A DNA stretch of 64,000 bases from Procambarus clarkii (GCF_040958095.1 NC_091154.1:43664735-43728734); one strand, 5' to 3'; counted from the stretch's first letter, positions 1 to 11,226 are shown. Notes: generated by a model from the sequence alone, not told the origin. Made by a program: numbers and translations.

Positions 1-355
1 AAGAACAAATTTTCATTTGTTAATGGTAAATGACCAGGTATAAACAAAAATAAGAAATAAGAAAAATTATATGTGGATCCAGAAAAAACATTGGAACGCT
101 TAGGTGATGAGAGGGTAAGCGACCGCCGCCATTTTAGCTTCATCAGCCGGTGATATCCTGCATGAGTATTAAGGGAAAACCTTGATATAAGCTGCAACTG
201 TCATAAAGAAACAGCACCACAATTGATCACCAAGTGCTCATCAAGTCTAACCCTAAGAAACAACTCCCAAGGATTGACGTGTCTCCCAACATCACCACTC
301 GTGCAGACGCCCGTGGGAGGAAACCTTCACGCAAACTGCATCTATCATAAAGAAG
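1..355. other. 5' flank of the zinc-finger gene
   Basis: No independent gene is seen. An in-frame TGA at 275-277 lies upstream of the ATG at 356 and fixes 356 as the first usable start of the zinc-finger frame. The context aagaagATGG has a purine at -3 and G at +4. A spliced 5' exon cannot be excluded. Confidence 0.5.
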
Positions 356-1315
356 ATGGAGACTCACCAGTGTCCACAGTGTGAGAAGGTATTCAGTCGC
401 CTTGGAAATATGAGGAGGCACTTGTTAGTGCATTCAGGTGTCAAACCTTATGAGTGTCCAGAATGTGGGAAGGTATTCACTCATCTTGGAGATATGAAGC
501 GGCACTTGTTAGTGCATTCATGTGTCAAACCTCGTGAGTGTCCAGAGTGTGGGAAGGTATTCACTCATCTTGGAGATATGAATCGGCACTTGTTAGTGCA
601 TTCAGGTGTGAAACCTCATGAGTGTCCAGATTGTGGGAAAAGATTCAGTCGGCTTGGATCTATGAAGACTCATAGGATGGTGCATGCGGATGAAAAACCT
701 TTTCACTGTGGTGAGTGTGGCAAACAATTTAGAAAACGTGGAAATATAATAACGCATATGTTAGTGCATTCAGGGGAGAAGCCTCATGAGTGTCCGGAGT
801 GTGGGAAGAGATTCAGGACCCTTTCACATGTGAAGACTCACATGTTAGTACATACGTGTGACAAATCTCATGAGTGCCCACAGTGTGGGAAGGTATTCAT
901 TCGTCTTGAATATATGAATCGGCACTTGTTAGTGCATTCAGGTGTCAAACCTCATGAGTGTCCAGATTGTGGGCAGAAATTCAGTCAGCTTGGACATATG
1001 AAAACTCATATGTTAGTGCATTCAGGTGTCAAACCTCATGAATGTCCTGAGTGTGGAAAGAGATTCAGTCGTCTTGAAAATATGAAGACTCACAGGATGA
1101 TGCATGCGGATGAGAGACCTTTTCAATGTGCTGAGTGTCACAAAAAATTTAGAGAACGTGGAAATATGATAAAGCACATGTTAGTGCATTCAGGTGAGAA
1201 ACCTCATGAGTGTCCAGAGTGTGGGAAGAGATTCAGTCGTCTTGGACATATGAAGACGCACAAGATGATACATGCAAATCATAGGCTAAACACTTTGAGT
1301 GTGGAAGATAATTAA
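356..1315 (+). CDS. C2H2 zinc-finger protein, eleven fingers
   Basis: A 319-residue open frame made almost entirely of eleven tandem C2H2 fingers (CX2CX12HX3H) on a strict 28-residue period, joined by TGEKP-like linkers such as HSGVKPHE and HSGEKPHE. There is no SCAN, KRAB, BTB or ZAD domain, and only about 14 residues follow the last finger. The helix start is very uniform: leucine at position 1 and methionine at position 4 in most fingers (RLGxM), so contact variation is confined to -1, 3 and 6. Fingers 4-6 and 9-11 share the unusual linker HADE(K/R)PF, which points to an internal multi-finger duplication. The family is normally nuclear and binds DNA. The target is unknown. This is the only frame in the window that looks like an intact host gene. 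Orphan polyzinc arrays are often lineage-expanded, and a pseudogene copy cannot be excluded. Confidence 0.85.
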   Translation: METHQCPQCEKVFSRLGNMRRHLLVHSGVKPYECPECGKVFTHLGDMKRHLLVHSCVKPRECPECGKVFTHLGDMNRHLLVHSGVKPHECPDCGKRFSRLGSMKTHRMVHADEKPFHCGECGKQFRKRGNIITHMLVHSGEKPHECPECGKRFRTLSHVKTHMLVHTCDKSHECPQCGKVFIRLEYMNRHLLVHSGVKPHECPDCGQKFSQLGHMKTHMLVHSGVKPHECPECGKRFSRLENMKTHRMMHADERPFQCAECHKKFRERGNMIKHMLVHSGEKPHECPECGKRFSRLGHMKTHKMIHANHRLNTLSVEDN

Positions 1316-2229
1316 GAGAATGTTGAAGGATAATGAGGCACATAATGGCATATTAACTTGCCTTTAATCTAACAGTGTGCTATTACAATATCATTTGGAT
1401 GTCCTACAGAGGTAATTATGTTAAGTTTTTGTTTGATAAATAAGCTTCACCATGATAAGTTTAAGATCTAAAGATATTATATTATTTTGTTCTTTTATGA
1501 AAGTTAGATGCTTCTCATAGACCAAGCAAATACTAGAGAAACTGTTACTGTAGGAAAACTCAAAATTGCTCTAAGTATAGAAATATCTCTTCAGTTTAGC
1601 ACATAAAACAAAGCTTTAAATGTTTTTCTTCATATACTGTATATGTAAATAATGATATGCTTTCTGTTTTTGTGCTCTGTGGAAATTTATTTAAAATGTA
1701 ATATACTCTGTAGCCAAGTTGTTGGTGTAACGTACGGTTATGATACGTTGTTGGGTAGATTAGATACACAGTTTTTAGTGAGTTTCATATTAGTAGTCCT
1801 GGATACAGCAGTGTCATCGACATTGAGACAGAGCTTGGAGCAGAGCAGAGAGCTGAATGTGGCTGGAGTCGTGGGGCTCTACGTGGGAGAGCGTTGTAGC
1901 TCGATGCGGTACTAGTCTGCTGTCTGTTCTGTGTCAAAGCTGAAGCGTCTTGTAGACGATTAGAACTGCCTATGCCAAGTGCTACATTCTTGACTGGAAA
2001 TTGTACTGTTCGCTATTCCTGCTGTTGTTGTTACTCGGAATAAGTTCCAAGTGGCACGGGCTATGGTGAGCCCGTAACTTACCTGTAATTGGGGAAAGGA
2101 TTGTAGCTTTTGTAATTAGTATTAATTAGTTATGCTATTAGGATAATAAGGTAATGGAGCGAGTATAAGATTTACTCGCTACATGGGTATTTTTGTTATA
2201 ATATTATTAAGCACTGGAGCTGGTGAAGA
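1316..2229. other. 3' flank, no gene seen
   Basis: AT-rich DNA following the zinc-finger stop. A short frame at 1652-1915 has no recognisable domain and is not called. A small hairpin is visible (ACGGGCT at 2056-2062, AGCCCGT at 2069-2075) in a stretch that looks like dispersed-repeat sequence. Confidence 0.4.
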
Positions 2230-2276
2230 AGACAGTCTGAGACATACTCAGACTGTCTTCTGAGTATGTCTCAGAC
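2230..2276. repeat. Nested palindrome
   Basis: Two overlapping inverted repeats. An 18-bp arm at 2235-2252 is exactly complementary to 2259-2276. A 12-bp arm at 2230-2241 pairs with 2248-2259. The segment can therefore fold in two mutually exclusive ways. No coding or transposon context is visible. Confidence 0.75.
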
Positions 2277-2589
2277 ATAGAAATGTATATTAATTTAGGA
2301 ATTCTCATCAGATTCATATGCAAACTGATGTCTACATTTTTTGTTTAAGCCTTTTCATGGGTTCTCCTCTTGAATAGAAATTTCACCTAAGATTTTATTG
2401 TAGGCAGACTGTTATTTATAACAAAGTCAAAAATTTATATTACTCTAGCCTAACTTTATCAGTTATGCTACAAGTGTCTGGGAATAATGTTCCAAACCAT
2501 AATGGGAACTGACCTAAATATGGGATGGGTTAACCCAAGTATCGCTTTTTCAAAAGGGTCGCCCATGTTAGAAAAGACGAACGCCGAAA

Positions 2590-3530
2590 GAATATTGTTA
2601 AAAACATCTTGATAACTTATTAAACCAAAATTATTTATTAGTCAGAAGAAAGACAGAGACACGATCTATATATAAAACCTCTACCAGACAAATATTTTAA
2701 ATAAAACCGAAGATATTTGTAGTTGTATAAAAGTGACAGTTTTCATCGCTTGTCGAGCTCAAAACCCACAGTATTCATCTCAGAACAATGCCTTCATGCA
2801 GATTCTTTAATAAATGTAAGAGTTTTATATGTCGCAATAAAGATAGAAATATAAGCTTCATTTTAAATACCCTATCATGTGCATATTTAAATTTAAAGCA
2901 AAGATAAGTGTACTTTTATAATAGCCGAGCTCCAACCCCGGACAGATCGATCGACGGAGTAGCTCTCACTCAGAACAATGTTTAATTCACGTGAATTCGT
3001 TAATAAACATATTTGTTTTATATGCCTCAAGAAAGATAGGAATATAAGGCTCATTGTAAACACTTTACCATAGACATAATTAAAGTTCTAATGAAGATTC
3101 ATGTGTTTTAATAATAGCCGAGCTCCGACCCCCGCACAGACTGATCGACAGAGCAACTCTCTCTCAGAACAATGTCTATTTTACGTAATTTCGTTAATAA
3201 ACAAATGTTTTATATGTTTTAAGAAAGCTAGAAATATAAGCTCTATTTTAAATACATTACCATTTAAATATTTAGAGCTCAAGTAAAGATACATATGTTT
3301 TTATAGTGGCGTTCAATAGCTTGTTGGGCATGGAGTGCAGACGCATACGCACTTGCCGATATATTGTATAATTAACAAAGATACGCTAATAAAGCCTAAA
3401 ATCTTATATGCCTTCAGAAAGACCGAGATATAAACATTATTATGAGTGCACCAAAGGAAATATATCATGTTTGAGGACAAAGATATATAAAATTTAAATT
3501 AAGTTTCGACTCGCCTGGGCGAGAGATAGG
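2590..3530. repeat. Diverged ~190-bp satellite array
   Basis: The block 'atagccgagctcc', then 'cagaacaatg', then 'aataaac', then 'agaaagatagaaatataagc' recurs with starts near 2740, 2923, 3113 and 3303, a period of about 183-190 bp. Units are strongly diverged, so the array is old. Related units appear at 7560-8140 and 23460-23960. Confidence 0.7.
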
Positions 3531-3575
3531 GCGACTCGCCGCATCTATTGGAGAGTCTGTACACCTAAAGACCCC

Positions 3576-4030
3576 AAAGCTACTCAAACCCTCCTAGCAT
3601 TACGTAAGTAATGAAGTAATATGGTATATTTACTCAGTATAATGTGGGGGGCTGAATGCAGAATATGAGAAAACATGATTTACTCCAAAATAATATAATT
3701 TCATTATGAAATAAGTAAATAAGTGACATCAAAGGAAGTCGACGGTCCAAGCGTCGATGTTGTGGAGCGACTTATCCAAGATATATAGTTCTCTGGAAAG
3801 TGTTTCTTGGCATATCAACCTTCTGTACACAGTGATCCAGTCGTCGCATTTCTCTGCTCAAATTATTTCAAATTTAAATAATGATGTTAACAAGTAGAAT
3901 ACGCATTTTAAATAAAATCTAACATAACTAACCAGAAAACATTAATTAATAAATACATGTCTGAAGCTAGTTTTGTTATATATACTCGTTATTTGTTGAC
4001 ATGCATTCGCTACTTAATCTACCATGTACT
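3576..4030. repeat. Host block copy 1, left part
   Basis: Aligns with 22917-23400. The shared blocks include 'tcctagcattacgtaagta' and 'cttatccaagatatat', and the match runs on to 'cgttatttgttg'. In this copy the block is cut near 4030 by a ~3-kb LINE block and resumes near 7037. Confidence 0.7.
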
Positions 4031-4183
4031 GTACTTATGTAAAATCTTCCTTTTTGTGCAGGACAAACATATCAATTGTGACACTAAGCTACGAGGATGA
4101 GGGAAGGGGACGTTCCCTCCATGCTAGATTTGATATTTACCAGGAAGGAGGAAGAGATATTTGACATTTAGTACCTTCCTCCC

Positions 4184-5160
4184 TTGGGTAAAAGTGACCA
4201 TGTCTTTTTGGGAATAAAGTATGCAATGCGTTATAATCTGGAAGAAAATAAGGAGATTGAAGCAGTTGAAAAACTTGATTTCAGGAGAGGACATTATGGC
4301 GACCTTAGAATTTTTTTTAGTGAGTATGATTGGACAGACTTGATGCTAGGCAAGGAAGTGAATGAGATGTATGTCAAGTTTTGTGAAATATATGATAAAG
4401 GCACAAAAAAAAAATTATACTAAAACAGGGATGCAGAACTAGGAAACAGGATTGGTTCAATAGAAATTGCGAGAGGGCCAGAGACCAAAAGACACAAAAA
4501 TTGAATCAATACAGGAAGAGGCCAAACCCCCAAACATACCAGGGATACAAAGATGCGAGAAACAACTACACCGCAGTGATTAGAGAGGCAGAAAGAAATT
4601 TTGAAAAAGGGATTGCAGACAAATGTAAAACAGAACCAGGTCTTTTCTATAAATTCATAAACAACAAATTGCAGGTAAAGGATAATATTCAGAGGTTGAA
4701 AATGGGAAATAGATTCACGGAAAATGAAAAGGAAATGTGTGAAACACTAAACGAAAAGTTTCAAAGTGTGTTTGCACAAAATGAAATCTTTAGGGAACCA
4801 CACAATAAGAATTCCAGAGAACAACATAGAGCACATAGAGGTGCCTAGAGACGAAGTGGAAAAAATGCTCAAGGAGCTAAGCAAGAACAAAGCATTTGGT
4901 CCAAATGGAGTTTCACCATGGGTTCTAAGAGAATGTGCACCTGAGCTCAGTATTCCATTCAACTGATTTTTCAGGCATCCCTGTGTACAGGAGATGTAGC
5001 TGATGTGTGGAAAAAGGCTAACGTAGTTCCAATCTACAAAAGTGGAAGCAGGGAAGACCCCCTTAATTATAGACCTGTATCACTGACAAGTGTAATAGTC
5101 AAAATATTGGAAAAAACAATTAAAACTAAATGGGTAGAACACCTGGAGGAAAACGTTACT
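4184..5160 (+). pseudogene. CR1-a endonuclease end and N-terminal RT remnant
   Basis: Three frames carry one ancestral product. 4184-4423 holds the end of the endonuclease domain. 4501-4848 holds a basic linker (NQYRKRPNPQTYQGY). 4766-5160 holds the RT entry block, with NKAFGPNGVSPWVLRE and then DVWKKANVVPIYKSG and NYRPVSLTS. Frame changes fall near 4425, 4800 and 4965. The product would have been a non-LTR polyprotein that nicks target DNA and primes reverse transcription. Confidence 0.75.
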
Positions 5161-5542
5161 GGAGGGCCAAGTACCAAATCTACACAGTAAAATAACAACG
5201 TACTGGAGTGAACGATATGGAAGAAAATGTAGAATAGAACCAGTGAAGAGCAGAGGTGCCATAGGCACAATCAGAGAACACTGTATAAACATCAGAGGTC
5301 CGCGGTTGTTCAACGTCCTCCCAGCAAGCATAAGAAATATTGCCGGAACAACCGTGGACATTTTCAAAAGGAAACTAGATTTATTCCTCCAAGGAGTGCC
5401 GGACCAACCGGGCTGTGGTGGGTATGTGGGCCTGCGGGCCGCTCCAAGCAACAGTCTAGTGGACCAAACTCTCACAAGTCAAGCCTGGCCTTGGGCCGGG
5501 CTTGGGGAGTAGAAGAACTCCCAGAACCCCATCAACCAGGTA
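5157..5542 (+). mobile_element. 3' fragment of a second CR1-like LINE inside CR1-a
   Basis: Between the CR1-a RT fingers (ending about 5155) and its palm (resuming about 5555) lies a sequence whose frame gives a CR1 C-terminus (KSRGAIGTIREH, GPRLFNVLP, FLQGVPDQPGC). It matches the minus-strand C-terminus at 34131-34832 segment by segment. It ends in a repeated 'tatcaaccag' tail (5532-5551). It is a short 5'-truncated insertion that landed in an older CR1-a. Confidence 0.75.
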
Positions 5543-5554
5543 TCAACCAGATAT

Positions 5555-6775
5555 AATATCAGACAGACAGTATGGTTTTCGATCTGGAAGATCCTGTGTA
5601 ACGAACTTACTCAGTTTTTATGACTGAGCCACAGAGATTTTACAGGAAAGAGATGGTTGCGTTGACTGCATCTATCTGGACCTAAAAAAGGCTTTCGACA
5701 GAGTTCCCCATAAGAGGTTGTTCTGGAAACTGGAACATATTGGAGGAGTGACAGGTAAGCTACTAACATGGATGAAAAATTTCCTAACTGACAGAAAAAG
5801 GAGGGCCGTAATCAGAGGCAAGGTATCGGATTGGAGGAATGTCACGAGTGGAGTACCCCAGGGTTCAGTTCTTGCACCGGTAATGTTCATTGTCTACTTA
5901 AACGATCTACCAGTGGGAATACAGAATTACATGAACATGTTTGCTGATGATGCTAAGATAATAAGGAAGATAAGAAACCTAGATGATTGTCATGCCCTTC
6001 AAGAAGACCTGGACAAAATAAGTATATGGAGCAACATTTGGCAAATGGAATTTAATGTGAATAAATGCCATGTTATGGAATATGGAATTGGAGAACATAC
6101 ACCCCACACAACCTATAAATTATGTGAGAAATCTTTAAAGAATTCTGACAAAGAAAGGGATCTAGGGGTGGTTCTAGATAGAAAACTGTCACCTGAGGAC
6201 CACATTAAGAACATTGTGCGAGGAGCCTATGCTACACTTTCTAATCTCAGAATTGCTTTTAAATCCATGGATGGAGAAATACTAAAGAAATTGTTCACGA
6301 CTTTTATTAGACCAAAGCTGGAAAATGCAGCGGTTGTATGGTGCCCATATCTTGAGAAGCACATCAACAAACAGGAAAAGGTGCAACGACATGCCACTAA
6401 GTGGCTCCCAGAACTAAAGGACAAGAGCTACGAGGAGAGGTTAGAGGCATTAAATATGCAAAAACTAGAAGATAGAAGAAAAAGAGGCGATATGATCACT
6501 ACGTTCAAAATAGTAACAGGAATTGATAAAATTGATAGGGAAGAAATCCTGAGACCGGGAACTTCAAGAACAAGAGGTCATAGATTTAAACTAATGAAAC
6601 AAAGCTGCCGTTGAAATATACAAAAATTCACTTCTGTAAACAGAGTGGTAGACGGTTGGAACAAGTTAAGTGAGGGGGTAGTGGAGGCCAAAACCGTCAG
6701 TAATTTCAAAGCATTATATGACAGAGTGCTGGGGAGACGGGACACCACGAGCGTAGCTCTCATCCTGTAACTACA
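5555..6775 (+). pseudogene. CR1-a RT palm, thumb and C-terminus
   Basis: The main open stretch is 5718-6614 (298 residues). Preceding codons contain RQYGFRSGRSC and YLDLKKAFDRVPHKR (RT motif A Asp), interrupted by one stop near 5624. Then come GVPQGSVLAPVMF, the catalytic FADD at about 5939-5950, KCHVM, LGVVLDRKLS, and EKVQRHATKW typical of CR1 C-termini. After the stop at 6612-6614 a shifted frame continues VNRVVDGWNKLSEGVVEA to about 6770. Catalytic aspartates are present, but the frame is not continuous with an endonuclease. Confidence 0.8.
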
Positions 6776-6805
6776 CTTAGGTAATTACACTTAGGGTAAT
6801 TACTA

Positions 6806-7036
6806 GCTCTCCATATATGTCGGTTGCTTAATTTAGAAACTACTTGTGGTCGATCTCAAACCCCTTTATGATGTGATGTCTTATACTGAATTTTGTAACT
6901 AGCTCATCATGATTGTAACTTGCTTAGCTAAATGAATTGTGGGGTTAAGTCCCTGAGCCCATTATGTGCCTCTGTATCCCTTTCCACTACTGCCAACAAG
7001 ATGAGTATGGGTGCATAATAAATGAACTAAACTAAA
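6806..7036 (+). mobile_element. LINE-D type 3' UTR fragment
   Basis: Starts 'ctctccatatatgtcggttg', passes 'gagcccattatgtgcctctg', and ends 'gggtgcataataaatgaac'. The same sequence lies inverted at 7146-7464 and again at 18270-18368, 51856-51985 and 59035-59155. The link to LINE-D comes from 51780-51850, where a LINE Zn-motif C-terminus runs into the start of this sequence. Confidence 0.65.
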
Positions 7037-7925
7037 CAGTCTCTTCGCTCATCTCACCGAACCCTACACGCTCTGTGATATATTGTTTAATTAATTGAGA
7101 TTCACAAATAAAGCTTATAATTGTATGTGTTATCAAAAAGGCAGAAAGTTTAGTTTAGTTTATTTATTATGCACCCTATACCCATCCTGTGGGTGGTAGT
7201 GGAGTGTGTTACAGAGGCACATAATGGGCTCAGGGACTGAGCCCAACAATTCATATAGCTAAGGAAGTTATAATCTTGATGAGATAGTTACAAAAGTAAA
7301 TTCACATCGTCACATCAACAATGGGCTTGAGACCGACCACAAGTACAGTTTATAATTTAAGCAATTGACATATATGGAGGGCTAGTGTCACAATTCATAT
7401 GTTTATCCTATACATAACCCCCAACCCCATCCAATGGGCAGCAGTGGATAGGTTACAATCAAGTCTTTTTGCATTTTATTCACAGAGATTAGATCTTATT
7501 GGGTGGGGAAAGATATTCATATTTTAAAGAAGGTTTCTTGGCTGACGCTCTCCATTGATGGAAAACACAACCTTTTGAAAATCGATGTTAGTTTGATCTA
7601 GATATTATAATAAATGAAAGTTTTTATGTCATCAGTAAGGTAGAAATATAGGCTACATTTAAAATCTTTTGTCATAAATATAACTGAAGTGAAAGCGAAG
7701 ATATATGCATTTTGATAGTTACTTGATGGTTAGCTCAGTGAGTGTGAAGCCCTGCACACCAGCCAATAAATTGTATAATTGGTTTCCATATATTTTAATT
7801 AACTTTAAAAATCTGTCAGGAGAAAGGAAGATGTAGCCGTTAATGTGACAACATTTAAAAAAATAATCTCTTGAATTAAATAAATAATACCACCCTATTG
7901 CCAGTGTCCGGACACATGAAAACTT
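7037..7925. repeat. Host block copy 1, right part, with inserted LINE-D tail
   Basis: From 'caccgaaccctacacgctct' onward this aligns with 23425-24000. The alignment is interrupted by the LINE-D tail at 7146-7464, which is absent from the other copy. Both copies contain 'gccagtgtccggacacatga' near their right limit. The sequence consists of the diverged ~190-bp satellite. Confidence 0.65.
7146..7464 (-). mobile_element. LINE-D type 3' UTR fragment, inverted
   Basis: The minus strand carries the same 3' UTR as 6806-7036 and extends further upstream (7390-7455 matches the sequence after the Zn-motif frame near 51790). With 6806-7036 it forms an inverted pair about 110 bp apart. The paralogous block at 23510 lacks it. 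Confidence 0.65.
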
Positions 7926-8451
7926 CCTAGGTATCAGTGTCCAGCCAGGTGGGGGATCACAGGCTGCACAATACTGTACTGATAAATTATGTAATGCACA
8001 GAGATGCGTTGATAAATATTAATGTTTTATAATTTAATAAAAATACAGATATAAACTTTGTTTTCAAACGTTGAATGTAACAATATTTCAAATATTAGAA
8101 CCAAGATATATTTATGATTTAACGATTTTCTATAAAGTTGCAATGATACTGTAATTGCACTCTATGATCATCATATGACGCAGGATCGATGTCTAGGTGA
8201 ATTATGGCTGACACAGTCAGATTATATATGTCAACCACAAGGAGGTAATTATCAAAAGAAGGTGCCAAACCGGGGAATGTCATCCACAAGTACAGCTCTT
8301 AAGTATAAATCTTATAAATCATGATAAATTCATAAACATAAAATACATTTAAAAAAAAATATCATTGAAGTGTATATTTTGAACCACATACTCATCCTGT
8401 GAGCCTTAGTTTACTGTGCACCCCATAGTCATCACGTCACCCAAGGGGTCC
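7926..8451. other. Non-coding, satellite-like
   Basis: No gene. 8015-8145 resembles the diverged satellite and matches 25005-25070. Two units of the 'actcatcctgtgag' minisatellite seen at 24050-24450 lie near 8388-8440. Confidence 0.45.
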
Positions 8452-8545
8452 ATGTAATTACCCTAAGCTAATCACCCCTGAGGACCAGGCCTCCTCCGGT
8501 TTGGTTTTTGGTCCACCAGGCTGTTTGACGCAGCTGTCATTTACA
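8452..8545 (-). mobile_element. CR1-like 3' end relic
   Basis: The minus strand matches the terminal coding and tail sequence of the CR1 element at 34131-34240 ('cagcctggtggac', 'aggcctggtc') and ends in 'taattacatgg'. Only the last ~95 bp survive. Confidence 0.5.
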
Positions 8546-8719
8546 CACATTACATTTATATGTGGATAACTAATCAATCATTGACTTTAACATTAGTAGC
8601 CCAACGTCTATAAGGATGATGAATTGATTTATGAGCGCCGGGCACTCAAAACTAACTAGCCTAATTTGCTACTTTTTTATTTATTTAATTTTATTTATAT
8701 ATACAAAAGTTTATACATT

Positions 8720-8733
8720 CTTGTAAAGCCACT
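8720..8733. repeat. LINE-A target-site duplication, left
   Basis: CTTGTAAAGCCACT, repeated exactly at 17868-17881. The flanks on both sides belong to a minus-strand LINE-B/LINE-C type 3' tail, so LINE-A landed in an older LINE tail. Confidence 0.85.
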
Positions 8734-9265
8734 CCCCCTCCCTGCTCAGCTCGTTGTTGCCGTGTGGGGGCTTAGTGGGCAGCTGCCGGAGTGTGATGCT
8801 CCTTGGGACAGTCCTCTGTCCTTTTCTAGCCTTTTGCTCCTGCTGCCGTCCTCTCCAATTCTGCTGGGCACCTTTTTCTTTTCCTTCTGTTTCGTTTTTC
8901 TCCCCCTCTTCTCCTATCTGCTTGCCGTTTCCTGCCGACCTTTTGCTTGTTCTGGTTCTTCCCTTGGACTTCTTCTATTTTGACGCCCGGGTGCTTGAGG
9001 AGGCATAATCTTGCACCCGTAGAACTGTAGTACCCGACGTCTAGAGCGAGGGGAACCTTTTATTGTCAATCCCCCTTTCGTCACTGAACCCGATCTCGAC
9101 GGACTGTCGGTTTCTTAAGGTGGCGTTTGTGGGGCATATACTCACGACGCACCCCTAGGAGGCCCCGGCATGATCGGCGATAGCTTCTTGTTGGGTGTCC
9201 TAACTCTAATTGTGGCTCCATGGTGGGTGTGGGGGCACAATTGTGAATGAATTTTCCTTTTCGTA

Positions 9266-11203
9266 ATGATGATGACCCCTGTTTCGGCTGTTTCTGCTTT
9301 ACCTTCTCAGGCTCGTGGGGTGGGCGACCAAGCCCCCAAGTCGGTCCATGTTGGAAGACCGTGCTCTGTAGCCTCTGCTGCATTGGGCCCCGACCTTGCT
9401 CCTCCTTTGGCCTCTCTGACTCCTTCCCCTGGCTCCCCTCCCTCCTCTGTGGTTGGGTCGAGCCCCAAGCCCCCAGTGGTGACTACCTCGTCCCCTGGCG
9501 CGGCTCCTTCTCTAGTTGTAACTACTGCGCCTTTTAACCCCTCTCTCTCTTGGGGTTCTCACCGCCGTCCTCGTCACAGCCGCCCTCGCTCGATTCCTTC
9601 TAGTTCTGCTACCTATCAAGCCTTGTTTGGTCCCGCTTCGTGGGCCAAATATTTTGATCTCCTCCCTCTTGATTCTGCGCCTCCTGACGATTTCTCCCTC
9701 CAGCGACATCTCGTTGATTCCGTGGATGCCTCCATTACTTTCAACCCCACTCGTCTCGGTACACATGTCATTGCTGCTCCTTCTCAGGATGCTGCTTCCC
9801 GCTTGGCTGCCTTATCCTGCCTTGGTGAGACCCCTGTTCGGGTCTCGAAGAACGCTCAGTTGAATGCTAGTGCTGGCACTATTCTGCTCCCGCCCCATGT
9901 TGCGACCGGTGTTCGGGACCTGCGCGACTGCCACGACGATATTCGACATATCCTTGCTGCCCAGGGCCATTCTATTCTCCAGGTGGACACGTTTACTCGT
10001 CCCCCTCGTGGTAGTCACCGTCAACCCCTCCGGGTTGTGAAGATTACCTTTGATGGTAGGACCCTTCCACCTTCTGTCGTTCTTGCTGGTGCCAGGTGCT
10101 CTGTCCAGGAGTACATTCCTTCTCCTCGGCTCTGTAACAAGTGCTGGAGGTTTGGGCATGGTGCCCTCCGCTGCTCCGGGACTGTCTCTCTCTGTCCTTT
10201 GTGTGGTGGCGAAGGTCACTCTAAGTCGGAGTGCACTTCTCCCCAGGCTCGTTGCCTCAGCGGCGGTGAGGCCCATCCTACCTTCTCCCGTGCGTGTGTC
10301 CATTACAAGCTTGAGGCAGCCGTCCTCAACTTGAAGCACCGGGAGCGTTTATCTTTTCCTGAGGCAAGACGCCAGGTTCGTCGGCTCCCGCCTTATTCTA
10401 GTATCTCTTATGCTCGCGTGTTGCGCTCTTCCTTTCCTCGTCCTTCCCGCCTTCCTCAGACTCTCAACCGTTTCCGGGCCTTGGACCCTGATATGCCCAC
10501 TGCCCCCTCCTCTGTTACTTTGGGTTCTCTCCCGAAGGATCCACCTCCTGGTCCTCTGTCTAGGGTTCCCCTTCTTTCTACCCGGTCTGTCGTGTCTCCT
10601 GTGTCTTCTTCCTCGTCTCCCTCTGTTCCTCCTTCCCATCCTTCCCCTCCATCTCTTGACTCTCCCCGCCGTCTGTCGGTGCGGGCTGATGTCCATCGCT
10701 CTCCAAACGGCCGTCATGTGTGCTCTCGTTCAGCTTCTCTTGTTGAGACGCTAGAATCCGTTGCCTAGTACGTGGTTGCTGGGACACCTGTCTCTTTAAG
10801 TCAGAAGCGTAAGCCTGGCTCCTCTCCTTCCTCCTCCCCAGCGGGTAAGAAGGTTTCGCTTTCTTCCTCGGCCCCTACTTCTGCCTCTCTCGCTCCTTCC
10901 TCTCCGATTTCGGTGGTTGCGCCCCCTGTTCCTGCTATGGAGGTTTCTTTAGCCCCCACTTCCCTCTCGGTTGCTGCCCTTGCTGAGGTATGCTCCCCTC
11001 TTTCTACCCCCTCTCTTCCTGCTGCTGTCCTTGACTGCTCCTCTCCGTTGTCTCCTCCTCTTCCTCCTCCTCCTCCTCCTCCGGACCTCGCCCGCCCCCC
11101 TCTGATCTGTTCTCCCGTTTCCTTCCCTCCGTCTTTGCTCAGTTTACCCATGCCCCCTAACCCTGACTTTGCTGACCCTGATCCCGACCCCGATATTCTT
11201 TAA
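9266..11203 (+). pseudogene. LINE-A ORF1, gag-like nucleic-acid-binding protein
   Basis: Open from the ATG at 9266 with one in-frame TAG at 10766-10768; the same frame then runs on to 11203 (about 645 codons). The central region carries CX2CX4HX4C knuckles (CNKCWRFGHGALRC and CPLCGGEGHSKSEC), followed by a third, damaged one (CLSGGEAHPTFSRAC lacks a cysteine). The C-terminal third is Ser/Pro-rich and ends in a DPDPDPDIL tail. I-group ORF1 proteins bind the element RNA in the RNP. A shifted frame opening at an ATG at 9247 (MNFPFRNDDD) may be the ancestral start, in which case a shift near 9270 is a second lesion. Confidence 0.82.
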
Positions 11204-11226
11204 CGTGCTCTGTTGCTCTTTCGCCT

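Larger units (their letters stand above)
4085..6805 (+). mobile_element. CR1-a: 5'-truncated CR1-like LINE
   Basis: Begins inside the APE endonuclease C-terminus (frame with LDLIFTRKEEEIFDI and then PLGKSDHVFLGIKY, about 4106-4225), continues through an RT, and ends in a short A/T-rich tandem tail built on 'acacttaggtaattac' (6771-6805). The endonuclease ending, the RT style (GVPQGSVLAPVMFIVYLNDL, FADD) and the C-terminus are those of the CR1 clade. The frame is broken repeatedly: a stop near 4160, shifts near 4420 and 4800, a stop near 4964, and a nested 3' fragment of another CR1. It cannot encode a working protein. Confidence 0.8.

Noticed and set aside
1652..1915. 87-codon frame after the zinc-finger gene
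   Set aside because: No domain, no good start context, and sequence resembling dispersed-repeat DNA.
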